Shown here: in pieces, positions 51,208 through 59,170 of the stretch
Layout: each line of letters begins with the position of its first letter
Position numbering within the stretch: position 1 is the first letter of the stretch
NCBI GenBank assembly: GCA_015068065.1
Contig: SVLE01000004.1
Span: 1 to 62,648 of the forward strand
Direction: 5' to 3'
From: Oscillospiraceae bacterium
GTDB lineage: Bacteria; Bacillota; Clostridia; Oscillospirales; Oscillospiraceae
DNA length: 62,648 nt
Translations under genes and position numbers: made by a program
Notes under the pieces: model-generated
Told to the model about the DNA's origin: nothing
Databases searched by the model: none
What the model saw: only the letters and a program-made list of their open reading frames with translations

Positions 51208-52227
51208 ATGGACAACGAGTTACATATTGGCGATGAACAGCTCCAGTACATCGCCCGCATCAGCCACGGCAAGGACAGTTTGAAGATGCTGGATGTAATT
51301 ATCACGCGGGGCCTGCGGCTTGACCGCATTACCACCACGGATATATGGGCCACCGACACCATCCGGGGAGAACACCCGGAAATGGTGAAGTTCAAGGATA
51401 TGGCGGATGAATATATCTGGCGAAAATACCGCATCGAAGTTGAACACCTCTGCGCTATGCGCAACGGCGAGAAGATCACCTATGAAAAGATGTTCTACCA
51501 TGTGCCGAAACGCAAAGCCTCCTCCAGCGGGGGGGGGGGGGTACTGTCAGCAGCAAGGGACGATCTTGGGATTCCCGACCCTGTGGGGGCCTTGGTGCCA
51601 ATCCGATCTCAAACGGAACGCCAGAGAGCAGACCGCAGGGTTTCCCTGCACAAATCGGGAGCTGGTGCAAGAAACTCAAAATCGACTATATACGGATTCC
51701 CAGTCACCATCAACAGAACAGGCCAATGGTGTCAGAAGCTCAAAACCAGGTTTTTGGATAGCCCCGCCGCGAGGGGCGGTAAAAATATCGTGGAGTACAT
51801 CGGCATCGCGGCGGACGAGCCTGCCCGCTTTGGTCAGTTGAACGAGAGGAAACGCGCCCCACTGGTGGAGTTTGGCATAGAGGAAGATTTGTGCGGCCTC
51901 TACTGTATGTACGAAAATATCCTGTCCCCAAGCTATGAATCAAGTTGCCGGGATGGATGCTGGATGTGCCACAACCAAGGCGTAAACCAGTTGCGGCAGC
52001 TCCGCAAAGGCTACCCCGATCTGTGGGCGCTGTTGCTCAAATGGGATAAGGATAGCCCGGTGAACTTCAAGCCGGACGGACACACGGTACACGACTACGA
52101 CGAGCGTTTCCGTCTGGAGGACGAGGGATTTATACCATCAGACAAGCGGTTTTTCTGGCGGATGTTGGACGAGCCATTACAGAAAAGTTTATTTGTTGGA
52201 GAGGAGGCGGATATATGGGGCGTTTGA
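51208..52227 (+). CDS. PAPS-reductase-like protein, internally rearranged
   Basis: 339 residues as read. N-terminal adenine-nucleotide alpha-hydrolase motif ARISHGKDSLKML and a family-like middle (ITYEKMFYHVPKRK). The C-terminal half matches phage PAPS reductases (YIGIAADEPARFGQLNERK, GLYCMYENILSPSYESSCRDG, CWMCHNQG). Between them lies a run of 13 G (51529-51541). The family motif GFP...WC..LK then occurs three times in three frames: GFPTLWGPWCQSDLK, GFPAQIGSWCKKLK and GFPVTINRTGQWCQKLK. The gene may be a pseudogene, or the region mis-assembled. GGAGG precedes the ATG. Confidence 0.75.
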   Translation: MDNELHIGDEQLQYIARISHGKDSLKMLDVIITRGLRLDRITTTDIWATDTIRGEHPEMVKFKDMADEYIWRKYRIEVEHLCAMRNGEKITYEKMFYHVPKRKASSSGGGGVLSAARDDLGIPDPVGALVPIRSQTERQRADRRVSLHKSGAGARNSKSTIYGFPVTINRTGQWCQKLKTRFLDSPAARGGKNIVEYIGIAADEPARFGQLNERKRAPLVEFGIEEDLCGLYCMYENILSPSYESSCRDGCWMCHNQGVNQLRQLRKGYPDLWALLLKWDKDSPVNFKPDGHTVHDYDERFRLEDEGFIPSDKRFFWRMLDEPLQKSLFVGEEADIWGV

Positions 52228-52757
52228 CCTATATGCACGACGGAAAGTGGTGCATTAACGGAGTAAATGGGAAGCTGACCGGCGACAACCAGGCGAATTA
52301 CTGGGGCGAAGCCGTTGACCAGCTTGCGGCCTATGAAAATACAAGGATGGAGCCGTGCGACTATAACACGATGCGGGCAGCGATGGAGCAGTGCGAGGAA
52401 GCCAAAAAGCAACTGTCCGAACTGATTCACATTGTTGGAGCGACAGGGATTAACCGCATCCAAGAGCTGGCGCAGGCCGACAAAACCGGGCGGCTGGAGG
52501 TGCTGCCTTGTAAGATCGGAGATTGGGTATATGCCCTGTGGGATGTGCCGACGGAGTACAAATATGTTATTTACTGCGCCGAGGTAAAAGAAATCCGCCA
52601 CTCCGTCAGGAATTGCAGGGCGACGACCACATACAGGCTTGAGCCGATTGAGTACAGAGGCAGGATAAAGGAATATCGGGATGATGATTTCGGAAAAACG
52701 GTATTCCTGACAAACGAGGAGGCGGAGGCGGCCTTGCGAAAGGAGAAACGAGAATGA
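52215..52757 (+). CDS. Phage-type hypothetical protein
   Basis: 180 residues. N-terminal MGRLTYMHDGKWCING and EAVDQLAAYENTRMEP, a middle coiled-coil-like stretch, then KIGDWVYALWDVPTE and KTVFLTNEEAEAALRKEKRE. This architecture recurs in Firmicute prophage early regions; function unknown. GGAGAGGAGG upstream. Overlaps both neighbours. Confidence 0.75.
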   Translation: MGRLTYMHDGKWCINGVNGKLTGDNQANYWGEAVDQLAAYENTRMEPCDYNTMRAAMEQCEEAKKQLSELIHIVGATGINRIQELAQADKTGRLEVLPCKIGDWVYALWDVPTEYKYVIYCAEVKEIRHSVRNCRATTTYRLEPIEYRGRIKEYRDDDFGKTVFLTNEEAEAALRKEKRE

Positions 52758-52867
52758 GATACCAGTGCACTTGCCCGGAGCATGAGGAAAGGCCATGTGA
52801 TAACCCTAACGAAAATCTGGAGTGCCAGGATTGCCAGCACGGCAAGCCGGAGGAGGAAACAGAATGA
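52754..52867 (+). CDS. Tiny Cys-rich protein
   Basis: 37 residues with CTCPEHEERPC and CQDCQHGKP, a likely single zinc site. Its start overlaps the previous stop (ATGA) and its stop overlaps the next start (ATGA), which strongly supports translation despite its size. Confidence 0.6.
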   Translation: MRYQCTCPEHEERPCDNPNENLECQDCQHGKPEEETE

Positions 52868-53049
52868 CGGAATACATCTGCGTTGACCAGGAGCATGACG
52901 CTTGGAAGTGCGCCAAGTGCGGCTACATAGAAAACTTTGAGGCGGACGGCCCGGCGGAAAACGGCTGGCACTTCTGCCCCGCCTGCGGGCGTGAGATCAC
53001 GAAGTTGTCCGGCGGGTGCCAGAGCGACGAGCCGGAGGGCGAGGAATGA
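52864..53049 (+). CDS. Small zinc-ribbon protein
   Basis: 61 residues: WKCAKCGYIENFEADG ... WHFCPACGREITKL, a classical two-CxxC zinc ribbon. GGAGGA upstream. Coupled to neighbours on both sides. Confidence 0.75.
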   Translation: MTEYICVDQEHDAWKCAKCGYIENFEADGPAENGWHFCPACGREITKLSGGCQSDEPEGEE

Positions 53050-53240
53050 AGCCGGTGCCGCGCTGTGAGGGGTGCCAGCATTGCGTGAAAAAGCCCACAT
53101 TCACCGGCGGAAAAATCCGCTTCTGGTGCGCCCACAGCATTTTCCAATGGCGGGCGCTGCACATGAAATGGATTAGCTCAAAGGAGCGGGGCAAAAACTC
53201 CCCGCGCTGGTGTCCGTTGAGAGGAGGCGGGAAACCGTGA
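53046..53240 (+). CDS. Small Cys/His protein
   Basis: 64 residues: CEGCQHCVKKPTF, FWCAHSIFQWRALHMKW, WCPLRGGG, probably metal-binding. Function unknown. Starts inside the previous stop (ATGA). Confidence 0.68.
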   Translation: MKPVPRCEGCQHCVKKPTFTGGKIRFWCAHSIFQWRALHMKWISSKERGKNSPRWCPLRGGGKP

Positions 53241-53572
53241 TTGACTTTGAGGACTACTACACCGTGGCGGTGGAGCAGATCGAGTACATCGACATGAACG
53301 AAAAAGGCACCGGGGATTGCCCGTACTGCCTGAATATCCATCTTTTGAGCGGTCGGGTGCTGTCCGTTTGCTACCGTACCGCAATGGCCCGCACGACGGC
53401 CAGAAATAAGCTGTGCGGGCAGATTGAAACGGAGCGCCGCCGGGATTCGGAGACGATCATAAACCGCCTGTATCTTATCAAGGACGCGCTGGAGCGGGTC
53501 GATAAGCGGCAATTCCGCATCTGGAAACAGCTAAAAGAGCTGCTGAAACTGGAGCCGGACGAGACAATTTAA
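53237..53572 (+). CDS. Hypothetical protein of the element
   Basis: 111 residues with a GTG start overlapping the previous stop (GTGA). Contains GDCPYCLNIHLLSGRVLSVC and a C-terminal helical, charged region (RLYLIKDALERVDKRQFRIWKQLKELLKL). No family recognised. Last gene before the non-coding gap that precedes rep. Confidence 0.68.
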   Translation: MIDFEDYYTVAVEQIEYIDMNEKGTGDCPYCLNIHLLSGRVLSVCYRTAMARTTARNKLCGQIETERRRDSETIINRLYLIKDALERVDKRQFRIWKQLKELLKLEPDETI

Positions 53573-53934
53573 CAGCCGGAAACGGTCGCGTCGCATAGCG
53601 GCGCGGCCTCGCCGGTTGCGCTGGAATCCTATTCCCGCCGTGGCGGCGGGGAAAAATTGAAGTCGGCGAGGGCCGACAATGGGCTGGTATATCAGCAGTA
53701 AGTTAAGGGACAAGCCCCCGATCATAGGGGAATATCCCTGGGCCAGACAGTAAGCAATCCCATAATTTCGTGGGGTGTCGGAGGCAAGGCCCGGCCTTGC
53801 TTCCGATGATTAGCACACAGCACGAAGCACGGGGAAGTGTCAAGGGAAAGGGTGGAGATTTGCGCGAGCAAATACTACCCGGCCTTGATACGACCAGGGC
53901 GAAGTGCTATTTCAGAAAGCCAGAGGTAAGGGCC
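53573..53934 (+). other. Non-coding gap upstream of rep, with a strong palindrome
   Basis: No credible gene. At 53778-53806 lies a near-perfect palindrome (TCGGAGGCAAGGCC then GGCCTTGCTTCCGA, one mismatched position). A weaker dyad CCCCCGATCATAGGGG is at 53716-53731. Since the next gene encodes a HUH Rep, this is a candidate double-strand origin. The open frame that crosses it into rep lacks a ribosome site. Confidence 0.5.
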
Positions 53935-54801
53935 ATGAAGTCGATCTATTACCGGGAACAAAAGCATATCTGCGGCAAGGACTACGACACGGCCCCTTAC
54001 ATGGAGGTCGATCTATACCCGGTCACTGTTAAGCAGCACAAGGCCAGCCGGAGAGCCAAGAAGAAAGAAGCCTCCACCCTGGCCCAGCAGACATACAACG
54101 ACAACAGGGCGAAACGCTATCATGTTCAGCTTGTGAATACCAACTTTGGCCGTGGTGATTTTTCGTGGACGGGAACATACGACGATGCCCACCACCCGGA
54201 GCCGGGAGACACAAAGCGGGCCGATCTGGATTTTACCAACTTCATCAAGAGACTGTACCGCTGGTGTGATAAGCACCAGGTAGAGCGCCCAAAGTGGGTA
54301 GCTGCAACGGAGTACAGCACCATTCAGGAGGACGGCACCGTTACAGGCCGTCACCACCACCACGCAATCATCCAGCATACCGAGGGATTGAATCGTGATG
54401 TGCTGGAAGAACTGTGGAGCGATAAAAACGGGAAAAGAATAGGCTTGACGCGCGGGGAATACCTGGATGTTGACCACGGCAGCGTGGAAAGCCTTGTGAG
54501 ATATATTTGCAAAAACAAGAGGTGCGCCCGGAGCTGGCGGCAGAGCCGTGGGCTGGAGAAGCCCAAGACACCGCCCCCCAATGACAGTAAATGGAGTCGG
54601 GGCAAGCTGGAGGAAGCAAGTACCCTGTACATAGACGATGCCGCGTTTTGGGAGAAAAAATATCCTGGCTACACCCTGAATCGGGTGGAAACAAAGGTCA
54701 GTGACGCGGGCATGAGACATACCACCGTGATCTTACGCCGTGCCGAGTGTTGGCATGGGCGGGATTATATACCAAAGCCAAGGAGGAAAAAGCGAGAATG
54801 A
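53935..54801 (+). CDS. HUH-endonuclease replication initiator (rolling-circle Rep)
   Basis: 288 residues. HUH motif in TGRHHHHAIIQHTEG, preceded by the conserved strand WVAATEYSTIQEDG. The Tyr-motif helix region reads GSVESLVRYICKNKRCARSW (Y-x-x-K), followed by SRGLEKP. This matches the REP_ORF2-G2P class found in inoviruses, plasmids and Firmicute mobile elements. It would nick DNA at a hairpin-flanked site and stay covalently bound through Tyr. Start at 53935 chosen because AGAGGTAAGGG precedes it and the domain begins there. Coupled to the HD gene (ATGA). Confidence 0.82.
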   Translation: MKSIYYREQKHICGKDYDTAPYMEVDLYPVTVKQHKASRRAKKKEASTLAQQTYNDNRAKRYHVQLVNTNFGRGDFSWTGTYDDAHHPEPGDTKRADLDFTNFIKRLYRWCDKHQVERPKWVAATEYSTIQEDGTVTGRHHHHAIIQHTEGLNRDVLEELWSDKNGKRIGLTRGEYLDVDHGSVESLVRYICKNKRCARSWRQSRGLEKPKTPPPNDSKWSRGKLEEASTLYIDDAAFWEKKYPGYTLNRVETKVSDAGMRHTTVILRRAECWHGRDYIPKPRRKKRE

Positions 54802-55367
54802 CAAACAAGGAGCGGTTTAAGGCAATCTTTGAAACGCAGATCAACCGAGAGGGCGCGACGGAACTGCTGGCGTGGCTGGAAACCACGGACTTTTTCACAG
54901 CCCCGGCCAGCACGAAGCACCACGGGGCATACACTGGAGGGCTGGTAGATCATAGCCTGAATGTCTATGATCGGCTGCTGATAAACCCCTATGCCGTAGG
55001 CCACGGTCAGGAAAGCAGGGCTATCGTGGCTCTGCTGCACGATCTCTGCAAGGTGGAATACTACTCCCCCACCACCAAGCGGAAGAAGAACGAACAGGGC
55101 CAGTGGGAAGATGTGCCGGGCTGGGAAGTCAAGGAGCGTCTGCCCATGGGACACGGCGAAAAGTCCGTGTATCTGATTATGCAGCACATGAAGCTGACCG
55201 ACGACGAGGCCCTGGCAATTCGTTGGCACATGGGAGCCTATGACGATGCTTTCCGTGGCGGAAGCTATGCGCTCAACAACGCCATGAAGAAAACGCCTCT
55301 TGTGCTGGCGCTCCACACCGCCGATATGATGGCGACGCAGGACGAACAGCGCCGCGAGGGCCTGTAA
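54798..55367 (+). CDS. HD-domain phosphohydrolase
   Basis: 189 residues. HD-superfamily metal ligands: HHGAYTGGLVDHSLNVYDRL (first His), ALLHDLCKVEY (the HD pair), GHGEKSVYLI, IRWHMGAYDD and a late Asp in LHTADMMATQ. Likely acts on nucleotides or RNA 3' ends, like YhaM-type HD proteins. AGGAGG upstream. In the replication module of the element. Confidence 0.85.
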   Translation: MTNKERFKAIFETQINREGATELLAWLETTDFFTAPASTKHHGAYTGGLVDHSLNVYDRLLINPYAVGHGQESRAIVALLHDLCKVEYYSPTTKRKKNEQGQWEDVPGWEVKERLPMGHGEKSVYLIMQHMKLTDDEALAIRWHMGAYDDAFRGGSYALNNAMKKTPLVLALHTADMMATQDEQRREGL

Positions 55368-55873
55368 TGTCTTTACGGCTGGAGCTGTCGGACTTGCCGC
55401 CCCGTTACCGTGCGCAGGCGGAGCGGCAAATGGCCCGGAGCGGGAAAAAGCGGGCTGACCCTCTGGCTGATGCCGCAAAGGCCGCTGCGGCGGCTGGGCG
55501 GGACTTTGACAGCCAGGGAGAGTATGAGTATTACATAGGCACCATTGCGCCCAAAGTGGCCCGTGGTGAGATCGTGAAGTGGGAAGCGCACCCGTGCTTT
55601 CCCTTGTTCCCTGCCGGTGAATACGGCGGCGTTAAGCTGCGCCCTGTGCAATACACGGCTGATTTTCGCCTGGAATACGCCGACGGCACCGTGGAGATCG
55701 TGGAGGTCAAGAGTAAGTTTGTCCGGCGGATGCAGCGGGACTATCCTGTGCGTCGGCGGGTGTTTCTGGAGCTGATCGCCCGGCCTGCGGGCTGGAAGTT
55801 TACCGAGATCATCACGGCGGACAGCAAGGAGGAAGTAAAACGCTGGCGGGAGCTGGCAAAGGAGGGAAAGTAG
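55367..55873 (+). CDS. DUF1064 endonuclease-like protein
   Basis: 168 residues. Restriction-endonuclease-like core: FDSQGEYEYYIGTIAPKVARG, WEAHPCFPLFP, VQYTADFRLEYADGTVEIVEVKSKF, giving the E...D...ExK active site of DUF1064 phage nucleases. Probably involved in recombination or replication of the element. TAATG overlap with the HD gene. Confidence 0.85.
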   Translation: MSLRLELSDLPPRYRAQAERQMARSGKKRADPLADAAKAAAAAGRDFDSQGEYEYYIGTIAPKVARGEIVKWEAHPCFPLFPAGEYGGVKLRPVQYTADFRLEYADGTVEIVEVKSKFVRRMQRDYPVRRRVFLELIARPAGWKFTEIITADSKEEVKRWRELAKEGK

Positions 55874-55876
55874 CCT

Positions 55877-56176
55877 ATGGACGGCCAGAAACAGCACCGC
55901 TGCGCCCTGTGCGAGCGGCACCAGAAGTTGGAGACGGTGGACGGCACCGCGTTTTGGATTGAGTGGGGCGAGGATGAAAAACCGCGCCTCTGCATGGACA
56001 CCAGGACGCACGGCGGCGGCCTGAATGTGCTTTGTGTGAGTTTTTGCCCATTGTGCGGGCGAAATGTGGAAAATGACAGTGAACAGGAGGAACAGTATGA
56101 GCCGGAGGAACAGAATACCAGCGTATTACGGGAAGAACATCGCCCAGCAGGCCCAACGGAAGTATCTGCACGATAA
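55877..56176 (+). CDS. Small zinc-binding protein
   Basis: 99 residues: CALCERHQKLE near the N-terminus and FCPLCGRNVEND in the middle, with an acidic tail. GGAGG precedes the ATG. The 3' end overlaps the next gene by 80 bp in another frame, unusual even in this compact operon. Confidence 0.7.
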   Translation: MDGQKQHRCALCERHQKLETVDGTAFWIEWGEDEKPRLCMDTRTHGGGLNVLCVSFCPLCGRNVENDSEQEEQYEPEEQNTSVLREEHRPAGPTEVSAR

Positions 56177-56729
56177 GAAGCCGGAAAGTCAGCGCGTGGA
56201 GGAACACCGGCAGGCGGCGGCCAATGTGATTTGTCTTTGCTATCTGGTGGCCCTCAACGACAAGTACGGCGTTGGAGAATCCCGCTTGCAGCGCGTCGTG
56301 GACGATGCCAACGCCCGCGCGGAACGCTTTGACACCAACAAGCGGGCTGTGGGCATGGAAAGGGCCAAAAAGAAGCTGGACGAGGAGCTGGGCGACCTGT
56401 TGCCGGGCGGCTTTGTTCTCCCAGTCACAAAATCGCCGAAGAACAACCGGGATTGGCGTTTGTTGAGCGAGCAGCGGGACGCGGCGGAGATCGTGGTAAA
56501 ACTGTACTCCCTTGCTGCCCACAAGACGCTTGGTTTTGGCGCGGAGCGTATCGCGGAGACGGTAAAAGGCACCGAGGAGAATTTCAGGAAGTTTGGAGAA
56601 TGGGCAGAGGGCGGCGACTACTACGGGTATGCACTGCTGGCCCGTCGGTTAAGCGCGATCTTGGGCGAGCCGGTGGAGGTTGACGAACAGGATGCGGACG
56701 AGCCGATTTTCAGTCATACGCTGACCTGA
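56097..56729 (+). CDS. Hypothetical phage-type protein
   Basis: 210 residues, helical and charged (ANVICLCYLVALNDKYGVGE; RLQRVVDDANARAERFDTNK). C-terminal half: AERIAETVKGTEENFRKFGE and YYGYALLARRLSAILGE. Recurrent in Firmicute prophage early regions; role unknown. GGAGG 5 nt upstream of ATG 56097. Confidence 0.72.
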   Translation: MSRRNRIPAYYGKNIAQQAQRKYLHDKKPESQRVEEHRQAAANVICLCYLVALNDKYGVGESRLQRVVDDANARAERFDTNKRAVGMERAKKKLDEELGDLLPGGFVLPVTKSPKNNRDWRLLSEQRDAAEIVVKLYSLAAHKTLGFGAERIAETVKGTEENFRKFGEWAEGGDYYGYALLARRLSAILGEPVEVDEQDADEPIFSHTLT

Positions 56730-56760
56730 TACACAGGCGGCGGGAACGGGAGGCGACGGG

Positions 56761-57243
56761 ATGCGGTATGAGATCGTGAAGCACATAGCCCTGTATTACA
56801 AGGCTATTCCGGGGATGCTGCGGCTGTTAAAACAGGAGCGGGAGGAACTGGAGAATGAATACAATGGGCTGCGTGGAGCGGAAACGGCAGGGATGCCGCG
56901 TGGGTCGTCTCCTGGCAAGCCAACGGAAACGCTGGGACTGCGGGCGGCGGAAAACGGCATTGGTGATCGGCTGGCAGAGATCGAGGCAAAGGAAAGGACT
57001 TTGACCGGCGATGCGGCCAATATCCGGGCCTGCCTGGACACCCTGAACGGTAAGTACAAACAGGTGATTGCGCTGCGGTATGTCTATGGGTACAGTTGGG
57101 CAAAAACAGCTATCAAGATCAACGCCCCGGACAGCACCGCGCGAAGCTGGGAGGCAAAAGCCATGAAGCGCTTTGGCGAAGTGCTGGAGGAGCTACCCGG
57201 CGTGGATGATCTGGCCGCCCGTGCATCGCGCGCGCGTACATAA
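56761..57243 (+). CDS. ArpU/DUF1492-type phage transcriptional regulator
   Basis: 160 residues. N-terminal coiled coil (LLKQEREELENEYNGL, DRLAEIEAKERTL) and a C-terminal sigma-70 region 4-like HTH (YKQVIALRYVYGYSWAKTAI, APDSTARSWEAKAMKRFGEV). ArpU/RinA-type proteins switch on late phage genes. GGGAGG upstream. Last gene of the plus-strand block. Confidence 0.82.
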   Translation: MRYEIVKHIALYYKAIPGMLRLLKQEREELENEYNGLRGAETAGMPRGSSPGKPTETLGLRAAENGIGDRLAEIEAKERTLTGDAANIRACLDTLNGKYKQVIALRYVYGYSWAKTAIKINAPDSTARSWEAKAMKRFGEVLEELPGVDDLAARASRART

Positions 57244-57446
57244 TAAGCGCCGAAAAATTTTGCCTCTTTGGAGCGGGAGAAAATCACCCTGTTTCCGGGG
57301 CTGTTTTGGGCCTGCTTTTGTGGTGGATGCCACGGCGGCGAAGCTGCCTTATAAGAACATTTTGGCTACCGGCGGAACGCGCGACGCGAAGCCATTTCCG
57401 CCGATCTGTGGCGGCCCTGGAAAAACAATTTGCGAATAGACAGAAA
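57244..57446. other. Intergenic tail of the plus-strand block
   Basis: About 200 bp with no credible gene or recognisable element, between the ArpU-like gene and the convergent terminator. Confidence 0.5.
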
Positions 57447-57495
57447 ACCACCCCGGCGACCGATCTGTTACGGTTTGCCGGGGTGGCGTTTTGTT
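57447..57495. terminator. Convergent terminator between the two element blocks
   Basis: CCACCCCGGC (57448) pairs with GCCGGGGTGG (57486), with an inner ACCG/CGGT pair and T-rich flanks on both strands (GCGTTTTGTTT on the plus strand). Confidence 0.8.
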
Positions 57496-57505
57496 TCAGG
57501 GTGGT

Positions 57506-57727
57506 TTATTCCGCGTCGGGCCGCTCGTCCGGCAGCTCCAACGGCTGGCCCTCGCGGGTCATGCGCTCGGTGCAGGCTTGCAGGACATAAGCCTGGACGC
57601 TCTGCCCGGCGGCCTTGGCAGCGGCGCGGATAGCGTTACCAACAGGCTTCATGGGACGGGCGCTGATGCGGTCGCACTTGGCGTTGTATTTGTCGTTGTT
57701 GCGCCGCTTGGATTCACGAATTGCCAT
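57506..57727 (-). CDS. Ribbon-helix-helix (Arc-like) DNA-binding protein
   Basis: 73 residues. The basic N-terminal strand (YNAKCDRISARPMKPVG) and two helices (NAIRAAAKAAGQSVQAYVLQ, ACTERMTREG) fit the Arc/MobC-like RHH fold. Candidate repressor for the operator pair at the head of this block, although it is the last gene. The acidic tail LPDERPDAE ends at 57506. Confidence 0.75.
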   Translation of the reverse strand: MAIRESKRRNNDKYNAKCDRISARPMKPVGNAIRAAAKAAGQSVQAYVLQACTERMTREGQPLELPDERPDAE

Positions 57728-57731
57728 TGTG

Positions 57732-58001
57732 TCAATCCTCCTTTTCGTGAAGTGGGCCGTAGTCCGTCAGGTCTATCATGGTGATCTCCGGCGGCTGCGG
57801 GGCCATCTTGTGATACTTTCCGTTTTCGTAGTGTTCGTTGGTCACGCCGTCATACCAGGTAATATCTCCATGCTGGGTTTGGGCGGCCTCCATGCGCTGT
57901 TGGGCCTGCTCCTCTGTGAATCCGTCGAACAGTAAACGCGCGCCGTCGGCAAACTGGGCCACCAGGCGGAACGCAGGGAAAATTTCGTGGGTGATGTCCA
58001 T
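57732..58001 (-). CDS. Hypothetical protein
   Basis: 89 residues, MDITHEIFPAFRLVAQFADG, with GDITWYDGVTNEHYENGKYH and an acidic C-terminus. GGAGG 7 nt before the ATG at 58001. No family recognised. Confidence 0.65.
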   Translation of the reverse strand: MDITHEIFPAFRLVAQFADGARLLFDGFTEEQAQQRMEAAQTQHGDITWYDGVTNEHYENGKYHKMAPQPPEITMIDLTDYGPLHEKED

Positions 58002-58079
58002 TGTATCGCCTCCGTTTTGTGGGGACTGTTGCATTTTGTCGTATTATAACACACGATATTGCACCAGTCTAATGATTTT

Positions 58080-58316
58080 TTATCGCGGCTGGTACACGGT
58101 GGCCGGGCGGGGTGCCGCCACGGCCTCTTTTCGGGTTTCGTAGATGGTTTGGCCGATCTCGGCAGCGGGATAATAGCGCTTGTAGTCGTGCAGCTTGGCG
58201 TTTTTCTTTGTGGCGACAGAAAACCAGTCGCCGTGCCAGCTATCCAGATACCACCGCTGCACGGTGCCGTCATGCTCTTTTGTGTACAGGGCTGTGCCTG
58301 TGGGCGCAATAAACAT
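58080..58316 (-). CDS. Hypothetical protein
   Basis: 78 residues, beta-rich and aromatic (FIAPTGTALYTKEHDGTVQR; WYLDSWHGDWFSVATKKNAK). AGGAGG 6 nt before the ATG. Unknown function. Confidence 0.65.
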   Translation of the reverse strand: MFIAPTGTALYTKEHDGTVQRWYLDSWHGDWFSVATKKNAKLHDYKRYYPAAEIGQTIYETRKEAVAAPRPATVYQPR

Positions 58317-58363
58317 AGCTTGCCTCCTGTGTGGGTTATTTTGGGGAAAATGTTGAAAATTTT

Positions 58364-58729
58364 TCAGTGTGTGGGGCATTGAAAGAGAACGCAAAGCGCC
58401 TTTTTGGTTGCGATCTCGTTGATACGCTGCGCGGTCGTACTACCAAGGGAGAAAACCGCGATGTAGTTTACATGGCAGTCGTCGGGGGTAAAGATGGGCT
58501 TGCAATCAACGCCCAGGGCGCGCAAGTGGGTTGTGAGGTTGGACAGCTCCATGACTTCATGCAGCGCGTCGGCGTAGCTCTCTTTGTACAGGTCTGCGCC
58601 GTATTTATCCCGGATTTCGTCGAGCTTTTCCGTGTCGAAAAGCTCTGTGAACGGCTCGTATTTGTGCGGGGTGTCAAGATGGGCGTTGATGATCTCGTTG
58701 CGGCAGGCCCAATATCCGGCGGTTTTCAT
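58364..58729 (-). CDS. Hypothetical protein
   Basis: 121 residues, soluble: MKTAGYWACRNEIINAHLDT, FTELFDTEKLDEIRDKYGAD, NYIAVFSLGSTTAQRINE. Its start overlaps the previous stop (ATGA) and has GGAGG upstream. Unknown function. Confidence 0.67.
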   Translation of the reverse strand: MKTAGYWACRNEIINAHLDTPHKYEPFTELFDTEKLDEIRDKYGADLYKESYADALHEVMELSNLTTHLRALGVDCKPIFTPDDCHVNYIAVFSLGSTTAQRINEIATKKALCVLFQCPTH

Positions 58730-59052
58730 TTCGTTGCCTCCTTTTTCTGTGGGATGTACTGCTCGATCTTCTGCATCACAGGGTCGAAGATCGTAACGGT
58801 TGCGTACTGCATTGTTTTGTGGACTGTATGCGCGGGGCAGGAAATAATAATCATTTCCCCGCCGGGCTGGCGGTCTACCCATCTTTTGAGACGGTCGATT
58901 TCGCCCCTGAAAGTATCGGCGGTTTCGTAGTGGGAATATTTTTTGATCTCGACGGTATAACCAACCTCTGCGTTGGGATTTTTGCCGGGGAGAGTGAAAT
59001 TATATTCAGCCCGGCCCATAAGCTCCTGCACATATTTTGGAATCTTCATCAT
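58726..59052 (-). CDS. Hypothetical protein
   Basis: 108 residues: AEYNFTLPGKNPNAEVGYTV, EIDRLKRWVDRQPGGEMIII. Pattern alternates strands and helices; no family recognised. AGGAG directly before the tandem ATG. Preceded by leader motif copy 1 (motif end 42 nt upstream). Confidence 0.67.
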   Translation of the reverse strand: MMKIPKYVQELMGRAEYNFTLPGKNPNAEVGYTVEIKKYSHYETADTFRGEIDRLKRWVDRQPGGEMIIISCPAHTVHKTMQYATVTIFDPVMQKIEQYIPQKKEATK

Positions 59053-59093
59053 GCACTCCTATCTGCCCTTTACCCTGGGCGGCGGGTTTTGTA

Positions 59094-59136
59094 TGGGGTC
59101 GGGTCGCTTTCGCCGGTGCGGCCCGCCAAGGTGTCC
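59094..59136 (-). repeat. Repeated structured leader, copy 1
   Basis: 43-nt motif nearly identical to copy 2. On the minus strand it can fold CGGG-c-CGC [ACCGGCGAAA] GCG-a-CCCG (59125-59100). It ends 42 nt before the start codon of the gene at 59052. Confidence 0.75.
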
Positions 59137-59170
59137 GGGTATCATTTTCGTGGGGTCACGAAATTGGTTG

